This document shows, piece by piece, positions 7,203-13,786 of a stretch of DNA of 17,471 nt. Position numbers and translations under genes: made by a program. Where the stretch lies: assembly GCA_002431865.1 (NCBI GenBank), contig DJEI01000057.1:1-17471 (forward strand), written 5' to 3'. Under the pieces are notes generated by a model. That model did no database searches, was not told where the DNA came from, and worked only from the letters and a program-made list of their open reading frames with translations. This DNA comes from Lachnospiraceae bacterium UBA5902. GTDB lineage: Bacteria > Bacillota > Clostridia > Lachnospirales > Lachnospiraceae. The stretch's first letter is position 1. Every line of letters begins with the position of its first letter.

Positions 7203-7436
7203 TTATGGCTCAAGTGGTGTCATTTTGAGACCTTTGTACATCTTGGAATAGATACTTTTTTCATCCTGATAGAGTACATAGCCACGTGCGCCGTCCTTTA
7301 CGATGTAGGCATATTTGTTCTTCTGAACGTTCATGTACAGAACCTCATCTACGTTCAGTTCCTTTGCTTTTGCCTTAGCCGTATATACGTTAAGTGGTTC
7401 CAATTTGAATTTCTTAACTGCCTGATCCACTGTCAT
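7203..7436 (-). CDS. Small conserved-looking protein of unknown function (77 residues)
   Basis: The protein is basic, Lys/Tyr-rich and soluble, without a signal peptide, membrane segment or cysteine. It starts MTVDQAVKKFKLEPLNVYTA; the pattern of short helices followed by beta strands (VLYMNVQKNKYAYIVKDG) suggests a compact alpha/beta fold. The start is supported by GGGAGG 9 nt upstream on the minus strand, a promoter at 7543-7571, and a terminator directly after the stop. That makes it a real gene despite its size. I do not recognise a family. Confidence 0.75.
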   Translation of the reverse strand: MTVDQAVKKFKLEPLNVYTAKAKAKELNVDEVLYMNVQKNKYAYIVKDGARGYVLYQDEKSIYSKMYKGLKMTPLEP

Positions 7437-7542
7437 AGTTCCTTACCTCCCATATAGCGATTCTATTGTTTTTACTCTTGCCCTTCAAGGTGTAAAAATA
7501 TATAATCATAACTAATCATATTATAGTTCTTTCATTGACTTT

Positions 7543-7571
7543 AGTATATTGTATATTATTGCTAAAGTCAA
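7543..7571 (-). promoter_or_regulatory. Promoter of the 77-residue protein gene, inside a 10-bp inverted repeat
   Basis: Read on the minus strand, TTGACT (7571-7566) is followed after exactly 17 bp by TATACT (7548-7543), a good SigA-type promoter. The leader to the start codon at 7436 is about 100 nt. The -35 box lies in one arm of the perfect inverted repeat 7535-7544/7562-7571. Confidence 0.7.
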
Positions 7572-7604
7572 CTGTGAATATTGCACAAAAATCGTCATTT
7601 TTGT
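7572..7604 (+). promoter_or_regulatory. Probable regulatory element and hairpin upstream of queH
   Basis: CTGTGAATATTGCACAAAA at 7572-7590 recurs with one change upstream of thyA (13749-13767). Its 3' end overlaps an 8-bp perfect inverted repeat with a 4-nt loop (7585-7592/7597-7604). A TTG-type -35 candidate (TTGTAT, 7549-7554) lies 17 bp before the element, as TTGGCA does at thyA, so the element would cover the -10 and start region. No regulator can be named from the sequence. Confidence 0.4.
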
Positions 7605-7653
7605 AGGTGGAATGAACGACTTTTTTCGTCGAAGTGACAAGGAAGGGATAAAA

Positions 7654-8262
7654 ATGGACAAAGAAATAAACGAAAATGTAAAAAAAACAAAAAAAATGCT
7701 ATTGCATGTATGCTGTGCACCGTGTAGTTCGCATGTGTTGAGTGTGTTATATGAAGAATATGATATTACAGCATTTTTTTACAATCCTAACATTACGGAA
7801 AAAGCAGAATATGAAAAACGAATTGAAGAATTGAAGCGTTTCACACAGGAGGCGGAGTTCGCAAGAAATGTAGTTGTGAGTGATGGTGCGTATGAACCGG
7901 AGAAGTTTTATGCGATTGCGAAGGGCTTGGAGAAAGAACCGGAGCGTGGACGCCGCTGCTACAAGTGCTATGAGCTGCGGTTAGAAGAGTCAGCCCGTTA
8001 TGCTAAGGAACACAGTTTCGATATTTTTACGACGACACTGTCAATCAGTCCGCACAAAAGCACAGTATGGCTGAACGAGATCGGTGAGCGGATGGCAGAA
8101 AAATATGGTGTTGCATATTTGTACAGTGATTTTAAGAAAAAGAATGGGTATGCTCATTCCATCGAACTGTCACGGGAGTATCATCTGTACCGGCAGGACT
8201 ATTGTGGATGTATTTACAGCCGGCTGGAAAGAGAAGAACAAAAGAAGAATAAAAGAATCTGA
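7654..8262 (+). CDS. queH: Epoxyqueuosine reductase QueH
   Basis: QueH performs the last step of queuosine formation in tRNA, reducing epoxyqueuosine to queuosine; it is the non-cobalamin alternative to QueG. Family motifs are LLHVCCAPCSSH (C20, C21, C24), RGRRCYKCYELRL (C102, C105), TTTLSISPHKS and YRQDYCGCIYS (C184, C186). These cysteines hold the iron-sulfur and iron sites known for the family. I chose the ATG at 7654 because it follows GGAAGGG at 6-7 nt and gives 202 residues, normal for QueH. An in-frame ATG at 7549 lies inside the promoter region and would add 35 non-conserved residues. No other queuosine genes are in the window. Confidence 0.94.
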   Translation: MDKEINENVKKTKKMLLHVCCAPCSSHVLSVLYEEYDITAFFYNPNITEKAEYEKRIEELKRFTQEAEFARNVVVSDGAYEPEKFYAIAKGLEKEPERGRRCYKCYELRLEESARYAKEHSFDIFTTTLSISPHKSTVWLNEIGERMAEKYGVAYLYSDFKKKNGYAHSIELSREYHLYRQDYCGCIYSRLEREEQKKNKRI

Positions 8263-8270
8263 AAAAGGGG

Positions 8271-8299
8271 TTGTACTATGTCGAAAATTGATGTATAAT
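8271..8299 (+). promoter_or_regulatory. Promoter of carAB
   Basis: TTGTAC at 8271-8276 is followed after 17 bp by a perfect TATAAT at 8294-8299. Transcription should start about 8306, leaving a leader of roughly 109 nt before carA. The promoter begins just 8 bp after the queH stop codon. Confidence 0.8.
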
Positions 8300-8313
8300 T
8301 TTTGCAATTTGAG

Positions 8314-8364
8314 AAAAAGAGCTTCGGATAACTATGCAATTCTTCCGTATCACTCTTTTTTTTT
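8314..8364 (+). terminator. Terminator-like hairpin in the carA leader (putative attenuator)
   Basis: AAAAAGAG (8314-8321) pairs perfectly with CTCTTTTT (8353-8360) and is followed by T to 8364, nine T residues in all. Inside, CGGA (8325-8328) can pair with TCCG (8344-8347). The hairpin lies downstream of the carA promoter, so it can act as an attenuator of carAB as well as end queH transcripts. I see no PyrR-type binding consensus or T-box. Confidence 0.6.
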
Positions 8365-8414
8365 GAGCAAATTTCCTGTTTTACAAGTAAATCTAAGAAG
8401 AAAGGACAAAGACT

Positions 8415-9488
8415 ATGAAAGCATTTCTGATACTGGAAGATGGTCATGTATTCGAGGGAAGAAGCATCGGTTCGACCAAGGAAATCATCAGTGAGATCGT
8501 GTTTAACACATCCATGACTGGTTATCTGGAAGTACTGACGGATCCTTCTTACGCAGGGCAGTCTGTATGTATGACGTATCCATTGATTGGTAACTATGGT
8601 ATTTGTAAGGAAGATATGGAGGCAGAGCGCCCATGGCAGTCTGGCTTTATTGTCAGAGAACTGGCAAAGCGTCCAAGTAACTTCCGAAGTGAGGAAAGTG
8701 TCGAGTCATTTCTTATAGAAAATGATATTACCGGAATTGAGGCGATTGATACACGCGCCCTGACGAAGATCCTGCGTGACAAAGGTACGATGAAGGGGAT
8801 GATCACAACGGATGAGAATTTTGACAAGGATGATTGCATCAAGCGGATCAAGGCATGGGAGATGGGACATGTAGTATTGGATGTCACATGTAAAGAGAAG
8901 GTGAGCTTCCCGGGCGATGGCTACAAGGTGGCAGTGATCGACCTTGGCGTGAAGAAAAATATTGTACGATGCCTGCTGGAACGTGGATGTGCGGTAACTG
9001 TTTATCCGGCAGAGACACCGGCAGAGGAGATTATCGCAGATGCACCGGACGGCATTATGCTGACGAATGGTCCTGGCGATCCGAAGGATAATGTGAAGAC
9101 AATCGAGGAGATCAAGAAGCTTTTCGCAACAAAGATTCCAATCTTCGCAATCTGTCTCGGACATCAGCTTCTGGCACTTGCGAATGGCGCGGATACACAG
9201 AAGATGAAATATGGACATCGTGGTGCAAACCATCCGGTAAAGGATTTGAAGACAGGAAAGGTATATATTTCAACACAGAATCATGGCTATGTGGTAAAGG
9301 AAGAGACACTGGATCGTGACATTGCAGAGCCAAGCTTTATCAATGTAAATGATAAGACAATCGAGGGTGTGCATTATCTTGGAAAGAATGTTCAGACCGT
9401 ACAGTTCCATCCGGAGGCTTGTGCAGGTCCGCTCGATACAGGATTTTTGTTTGATGAGTTTATGAATATGATGGAGGTGTCTAAATAA
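8415..9488 (+). CDS. carA: Carbamoyl phosphate synthase small (glutaminase) subunit
   Basis: CarA hydrolyses glutamine and channels ammonia to CarB, the first step toward pyrimidines and arginine. The 357-residue protein has the CarA-specific N-terminal domain (FLILEDGHVFEGRSIG, FNTSMTGYLEVLTDPSYAGQ) and a class I amidotransferase domain from about 175. The nucleophile is C247 in AICLGHQLLA, with H332 and E334 in VQFHPEACAGP completing the triad. TNGPGDP near 217 is also typical. AAAGGA precedes the ATG. The stop overlaps the carB start as TAATG, so the subunits are translationally coupled. Confidence 0.98.
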   Translation: MKAFLILEDGHVFEGRSIGSTKEIISEIVFNTSMTGYLEVLTDPSYAGQSVCMTYPLIGNYGICKEDMEAERPWQSGFIVRELAKRPSNFRSEESVESFLIENDITGIEAIDTRALTKILRDKGTMKGMITTDENFDKDDCIKRIKAWEMGHVVLDVTCKEKVSFPGDGYKVAVIDLGVKKNIVRCLLERGCAVTVYPAETPAEEIIADAPDGIMLTNGPGDPKDNVKTIEEIKKLFATKIPIFAICLGHQLLALANGADTQKMKYGHRGANHPVKDLKTGKVYISTQNHGYVVKEETLDRDIAEPSFINVNDKTIEGVHYLGKNVQTVQFHPEACAGPLDTGFLFDEFMNMMEVSK

Positions 9489-12400
9489 TGCCAAAGAATC
9501 CACACGTAAAAAAGGTTGTAGTTATTGGATCTGGCCCGATTGTCATCGGACAAGCGGCAGAGTTTGATTATGCCGGTACACAGGCATGTCGTTCCCTGAA
9601 GGAAGAAGGCATCTGCGTTGTTTTGATCAACTCGAATCCCGCTACCATCATGACAGATAAGGATATTGCGGATAAGGTATATATTGAGCCTCTGACACCG
9701 GAGGTTGTAAAGGCGGTTATCAAGAAGGAAAAACCGGATAGCGTCCTTCCGACGCTGGGGGGGCAGGCTGCATTGAACATTGCGATGGAACTGGAGGAGT
9801 CTGGGTTCTTAAAAGAGCATAATGTAAGACTGCTTGGTACATCTTCGAAGACAATCAAGAAAGCAGAGGATCGTCTGGAATTCAAGAAGACGATGGAGAA
9901 AATTCATGAGCCGTGCGCACCATCTGAAGTTGTTACAAACATCAAGGATGGTCTGGCGTTCGTGGAGAAGATCGGATATCCAATCGTACTGCGCCCGGCA
10001 TATACACTTGGCGGAAGCGGCGGTGGTATCGCACATAACGAAGAAGAGTTCGTGGAGATATTGATGAATGGACTGCGTCTGTCACGTGTTGGACAGGTGT
10101 TAGTTGAGCGTTGTATCGCAGGCTGGAAGGAAATTGAGTACGAGGTAATGCGTGATGCAAACGGAACCTGTATTACGGTGTGTAATATGGAGAACCTTGA
10201 TCCGGTTGGTGTCCATACCGGTGATTCCATCGTTGTAGCACCATCTCAGACACTGGCAGATAAGGAATACCAGATGCTTCGTAGTGCAGCCTTAAATATC
10301 ATTACAGAGCTTGGTATCCAGGGCGGATGTAACGTACAGTTTGCATTGCATCCAACCACATTTGAATATTGTGTCATCGAGGTAAATCCGCGAGTAAGCC
10401 GTTCATCTGCACTTGCTTCGAAGGCAACCGGTTATCCGATCGCGAAGGTAGCTGCGAAGATCGCACTTGGATACAATCTCGATGAGATCAGGAATGCAAT
10501 TACAGGCAAGACATATGCGAGCTTTGAGCCGGCGCTGGACTATGTCGTAGTCAAGATGCCAAGACTTCCATTTGATAAGTTCATCATGGCGAGCCGGAAG
10601 CTGACCACACAGATGAAGGCGACCGGTGAGGTCATGAGTATCTGTACGAACTTTGAAGGTGCGTTGATGAAGGCACTTCGTTCCCTTGAACAGCATGTGG
10701 ACAGTCTGATCTATGAGAACTATAACGCTCTTCCAACGGAGGAGATCCATGAGATGCTGCACCGTGTCGATGACCGTCGTATCTTCGTTATTGCAGAGGC
10801 ATTGCGCCGTGGAATTTCTGCAGAGGAAATTCATGATATCACGAAAGTAGATATCTGGTTTATCGATAAGATTAACAATATCGTACAGGAAGAGAAGACA
10901 TTGCGCGAAGCACCGGAGATCACAAAGGAAATGATGCAGGAAGCAAAGCGCATGGAGTTCCCGGACAAGGTGATTGCGCAGATTACAGGCAAGAAGGAAA
11001 AAGAAATCAAGGAGCTTCGTTATGGCTATGGCATCTATGCATCTTACAAGATCGTAGATACCTGTGCGGCTGAGTTCGAGGCGGAGACACCGTATTATTA
11101 TTCCTGCTACGATGGGGAATCCGAAGTCGAAGTGGATGAGAATAAAAAGAAGATCATGGTACTTGGTTCCGGCCCGATCCGTATTGGACAGGGTATTGAG
11201 TTTGATTACTGTTCGGTACACAGCACATGGACATTGAAGAACAAGGGCTATGAGACAATTATCGTAAATAACAACCCGGAGACAGTCAGCACGGACTTCG
11301 ATATCGCAGATCGCCTGTATTTCGAGCCACTGACTGCGGAGGACGTAGAGTCTATCGTAAATATCGAAAAGCCGGATGGTGCGGTTGTACAGTTCGGTGG
11401 ACAGACAGCTATCAAGCTGACGGAAGCACTTTTGGAGATGGGTGTGCCAATTCTTGGTACAAGTGCTGAGAATGTCGATGCAGCCGAAGACCGTGAGCTG
11501 TTCGATGAGATTCTCGAGAAGTGCTGTATCCCAAGAGCAGCCGGTAAGACTGTATTTACTGTAAAGGAAGCGTTGGAAGCTGCCAATGAGCTTGGCTATC
11601 CGGTGCTTGTCCGTCCTTCCTATGTATTAGGGGGACAGGGTATGCAGATTGCAATTTCGGATAAGGATATCATTGAGTTCATGGAGATTATTAATCGGCA
11701 TGAACAGGAGCATCCGGTGCTGGTTGATAAATACCTGATGGGTAAGGAGATTGAGGTGGATGCCGTCTGCGATGGCAAAGATATCCTGATTCCTGGTATC
11801 ATGGAGCATATCGAGCGTGCAGGTATCCATTCCGGAGATAGTATTTCCGTGTACCCGGCACAGACGATCACACCGAAGATCAAGCGTGTACTTGAGGATT
11901 ATACGAAGAAGCTTGCGAACAGCCTGCATGTCATCGGACTGATCAATATTCAGTTCATTGTATATCAGGATGAGGTATATGTCATCGAGGTTAACCCACG
12001 ATCGAGCCGTACCGTACCATACATCAGTAAGGTAACCGGTATTCCGATCGTCGATCTTGCAACGAGAGTTATCACAGGCGAGAAGATTAAGGATATGGGC
12101 TATACACCGGGTCTGCAGCCGGAGTCAGAGTACTTTGCAATCAAGATGCCGGTATTCTCCTTTGAGAAGATCCGTGGTGCCGAGATCAGCCTTGGTCCAG
12201 AGATGAAATCAACCGGTGAATGCCTTGGCATTTCTAAGAATTACAACGAAGCATTGTACAAGGCATTCCTTGGAAATGGTGTGAACCTGCCGAAGTATAA
12301 GAAGATGATCCTGACAGTAAAGGATTCAGACAAGTTAGATGCCGTAGAGATCGGACAGCGGTTTACCGCACTTGGCTATGAGATCTACTCAACAAGAAGT

Positions 12401-12688
12401 ACCTGTCGTGTCCTGAATGAGAATGGCGTTCCGGCGAAGCCGATCAATAAGGTGGAGGAACCTTCTCCGAACCTGCTGGATCTGATCCTGTCGCACGAGA
12501 TCGATCTTGTTATCGATACACCATCCCAGGGTGTAGAGCACAGCAAGGATGGCTTCGTGATTCGTCGAAATGCAATTGAGACAGGCGTGACAGTCCTCAC
12601 AAGCTTAGATACTGCACATGCGCTTCTTACGAGCCTGGAGTCATCAGACCGCCACAATCTTTCTCTTGTAGATATAAGCGAAATATAG
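9488..12688 (+). CDS. carB: Carbamoyl phosphate synthase large subunit
   Basis: CarB makes carbamoyl phosphate from bicarbonate, ammonia and two ATP. The 1066-residue protein shows the expected duplicated architecture: first half with GSGPIVIGQAAEFDYAG at the N-terminus and the ATP-grasp loop GGSGGG near 175; oligomerisation region about 400-550; second half restarting at MVLGSGPIRIGQGIEFDY near 556 with GGQGM near 715; and an MGS-like allosteric domain from about 938. Both halves carry EVNPR. The length is normal and nothing is missing. It is coupled to carA by a 1-nt overlap and ends at its own terminator. Whether control is by pyrimidines, arginine or both cannot be told from the protein alone. 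Confidence 0.98.
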   Translation: MPKNPHVKKVVVIGSGPIVIGQAAEFDYAGTQACRSLKEEGICVVLINSNPATIMTDKDIADKVYIEPLTPEVVKAVIKKEKPDSVLPTLGGQAALNIAMELEESGFLKEHNVRLLGTSSKTIKKAEDRLEFKKTMEKIHEPCAPSEVVTNIKDGLAFVEKIGYPIVLRPAYTLGGSGGGIAHNEEEFVEILMNGLRLSRVGQVLVERCIAGWKEIEYEVMRDANGTCITVCNMENLDPVGVHTGDSIVVAPSQTLADKEYQMLRSAALNIITELGIQGGCNVQFALHPTTFEYCVIEVNPRVSRSSALASKATGYPIAKVAAKIALGYNLDEIRNAITGKTYASFEPALDYVVVKMPRLPFDKFIMASRKLTTQMKATGEVMSICTNFEGALMKALRSLEQHVDSLIYENYNALPTEEIHEMLHRVDDRRIFVIAEALRRGISAEEIHDITKVDIWFIDKINNIVQEEKTLREAPEITKEMMQEAKRMEFPDKVIAQITGKKEKEIKELRYGYGIYASYKIVDTCAAEFEAETPYYYSCYDGESEVEVDENKKKIMVLGSGPIRIGQGIEFDYCSVHSTWTLKNKGYETIIVNNNPETVSTDFDIADRLYFEPLTAEDVESIVNIEKPDGAVVQFGGQTAIKLTEALLEMGVPILGTSAENVDAAEDRELFDEILEKCCIPRAAGKTVFTVKEALEAANELGYPVLVRPSYVLGGQGMQIAISDKDIIEFMEIINRHEQEHPVLVDKYLMGKEIEVDAVCDGKDILIPGIMEHIERAGIHSGDSISVYPAQTITPKIKRVLEDYTKKLANSLHVIGLINIQFIVYQDEVYVIEVNPRSSRTVPYISKVTGIPIVDLATRVITGEKIKDMGYTPGLQPESEYFAIKMPVFSFEKIRGAEISLGPEMKSTGECLGISKNYNEALYKAFLGNGVNLPKYKKMILTVKDSDKLDAVEIGQRFTALGYEIYSTRSTCRVLNENGVPAKPINKVEEPSPNLLDLILSHEIDLVIDTPSQGVEHSKDGFVIRRNAIETGVTVLTSLDTAHALLTSLESSDRHNLSLVDISEI

Positions 12689-12689
12689 T

Positions 12690-12736
12690 AAAATAAAGGT
12701 AACCATGCAGATTATCTGTTTGGTTACCTTATTTTT
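12690..12736 (+). terminator. Terminator after carAB
   Basis: The arms 12690-12705 and 12721-12735 pair over 15 bp with one bulged A; CAGA/TCTG in the loop can extend the stack. Six T residues at 12731-12736 (one A interrupts) follow. The next gene starts only 13 bp later, so it may depend on readthrough. Confidence 0.88.
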
Positions 12737-12748
12737 TGAGGTGATGGA

Positions 12749-13084
12749 ATGAATATTGGTTCGAACGAGCCGGATGTGTCGTTCAAGACACCGGGCAAGA
12801 TTGCAGCGGGAGAGTCGTATGCGAAGGTGAGCGCGCATGAACGTGAGCACGTGGCGAATGCGATTCAGAAGAGCAGCAAGCCGGGGGCAAAACTGATATC
12901 GGCAAATGTGACGTTGAAGATGGGCGTCTGTCCGGAATGCGGCAGGACGTATGTTGCTGGCGGCGAGACAACGACGCAGATCCGGTATTCAGAGACGAAT
13001 CCGTATGAGAAGAACCGGAAACGGGCAGAAGCCGGATTTTTGATCGGAAACAACTTCGATGCTACTTCTTGGACCAGCATTTGA
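12749..13084 (+). CDS. Small HEREH-motif protein with CPEC zinc-binding pair (putative metallopeptidase-like)
   Basis: The 111-residue protein carries SAHEREHVANAI at 28-39, an HExxH motif (H30, E31, H34), and GVCPECGRTYVAGGETTTQ at 59-77 with a CxxC pair (C61, C64). The combination recalls the SprA-related family, where a HExxH-type segment is followed by a VGGE-like motif; the match is by eye. The third zinc ligand of a true protease is not obvious. There is no signal peptide, so it would act in the cytoplasm. GAGGTG lies 5 nt before the ATG. It follows the carB terminator with no clear promoter and its last 23 bp overlap the convergent HTH gene. It could be a shortened relative of a longer exported protein. 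Confidence 0.78.
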   Translation: MNIGSNEPDVSFKTPGKIAAGESYAKVSAHEREHVANAIQKSSKPGAKLISANVTLKMGVCPECGRTYVAGGETTTQIRYSETNPYEKNRKRAEAGFLIGNNFDATSWTSI

Positions 13085-13397
13085 CGTTGCGCTTTCGATT
13101 GCGCTTCGTGTCTGCTTTATATCTTATTTCACATAACGAATTTAAATATTGCAGATAATGCTTTTGCGAATCGAACGAGTCCTCCGGGAAAAGCGGAAGC
13201 AGCAGTTTCACGGGGTTTTGTTTGTAGAAGATGCAGAGCTTAATAAAAAATTCCATTGTTGGCTTTCGGTAATCCGCTTCCAGATGACAATACGATGAAC
13301 GTGAGATGCCGGTTGATGCGGCTATTTCTTTCTGGGTGTAACCGGAGTGGAGTCGGAGACGAATGAGCATAGCTCCGAAGGTTGTTGCGTCTGACAT
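13062..13397 (-). CDS. XRE/Cro-C1 helix-turn-helix regulator (second of an overlapping pair)
   Basis: The 111-residue protein has an HTH_3 domain at about 8-62: SGYTQKEIAASTGISRSSYCHLEADYRKP is the usual helix-turn-helix with recognition helix around 31-41. The tail is basic and ends RYKADTKRNRKRNVKCWSKK, which may add DNA contacts. GCGAGGA lies about 6 nt before the start on the minus strand. Its first 76 nt overlap the end of the upstream HTH gene in another frame, so the two are almost certainly one transcript. The 3' end overlaps the convergent HEREH gene by 23 bp. Its operator is unknown. Confidence 0.82.
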   Translation of the reverse strand: MSDATTFGAMLIRLRLHSGYTQKEIAASTGISRSSYCHLEADYRKPTMEFFIKLCIFYKQNPVKLLLPLFPEDSFDSQKHYLQYLNSLCEIRYKADTKRNRKRNVKCWSKK

Positions 13398-13660
13398 GAT
13401 AGATCCTCGCTTTCTGGATAAAATTGAAAATTAGAATGAAATAATTTGGAAGCAGCCGCTTCCAGAAAAATAGAAAAGAAATCATATTCGAGAAGCAGTG
13501 TAAGTTCAGCCAGAACATCGACTGGCGGCGCACATCTTCCCGTTTCATAGTTACTGTAGGCTTGTCTTGTAATATTGAGTCGTTTGGAAATGTCGGTTTG
13601 ATTGAAATGTTTCTGACGACGCGAAATTTTTAGACGAGGCCCGAATTCTTTTGGAATCAT
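13322..13660 (-). CDS. XRE/Cro-C1 helix-turn-helix regulator (first of an overlapping pair)
   Basis: I start this at the ATG whose first base is 13660 on the minus strand, because GGAGGT lies 7 nt upstream; this gives 112 residues. A longer reading would add 35 hydrophobic residues encoded by the promoter region. The HTH domain covers about 8-62 (NQTDISKRLNITRQAYSNYETGRCAPP). The C-terminal 40 residues are Ser/Gln-rich and look unstructured; their last part is encoded in the 76-nt overlap with the next HTH gene. The gene is divergent from thyA across a 126-bp spacer containing an inverted repeat, a natural place for self-regulation or thyA control. Confidence 0.82.
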   Translation of the reverse strand: MIPKEFGPRLKISRRQKHFNQTDISKRLNITRQAYSNYETGRCAPPVDVLAELTLLLEYDFFSIFLEAAASKLFHSNFQFYPESEDLSCQTQQPSELCSFVSDSTPVTPRKK

Positions 13661-13725
13661 AGAATGTACCTCCATGGGCATTATGTTAACAGAAAAAGAA
13701 AAAAATACAAGCAGAAAAAATAAGA

Positions 13726-13767
13726 TTGGCACATATTCACAAGTGAGACTGTGAATACTGCACAAAA
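13726..13767. promoter_or_regulatory. Inverted-repeat operator candidate between thyA and the HTH pair
   Basis: TATTCACA (13734-13741) and TGTGAATA (13750-13757) form a perfect 8-bp inverted repeat with an 8-bp spacer. The right arm begins the 19-bp element CTGTGAATACTGCACAAAA (13749-13767) that recurs upstream of queH. A -35 candidate TTGGCA (13726-13731) sits 17 bp before the element. The right end lies only about 2 bp before the thyA ribosome site. The arrangement suits a repressor site for thyA and/or the divergent HTH gene. Confidence 0.5.
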
Positions 13768-13786
13768 TAGGAGAAGGAGACAGAAC

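Noticed and set aside
7572..7590. Calling the shared element a Rex operator
   Set aside because: Half-site spacing is one base short of the Rex consensus and one half-site has a mismatch, so no regulator is assigned.
7549..7653. N-terminal extension of QueH from an upstream ATG
   Set aside because: The region holds promoter-like repeats, and the ATG at 7654 has the proper ribosome site and the family's length.
8300..8414. PyrR-binding attenuator or T-box in the carA leader
   Set aside because: No PyrR-type consensus loop and no T-box sequence is readable; only the hairpin and T-run are supported.
10403..11221. 272-codon minus-strand frame inside carB
   Set aside because: The CarB domains are intact on the plus strand and the antisense product shows no family features.
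13661..13765. 35-residue hydrophobic N-terminal extension of the first HTH protein, which could be read as a membrane anchor
   Set aside because: It lies in the divergent promoter region, and GGAGGT is placed correctly for the ATG at 13660.
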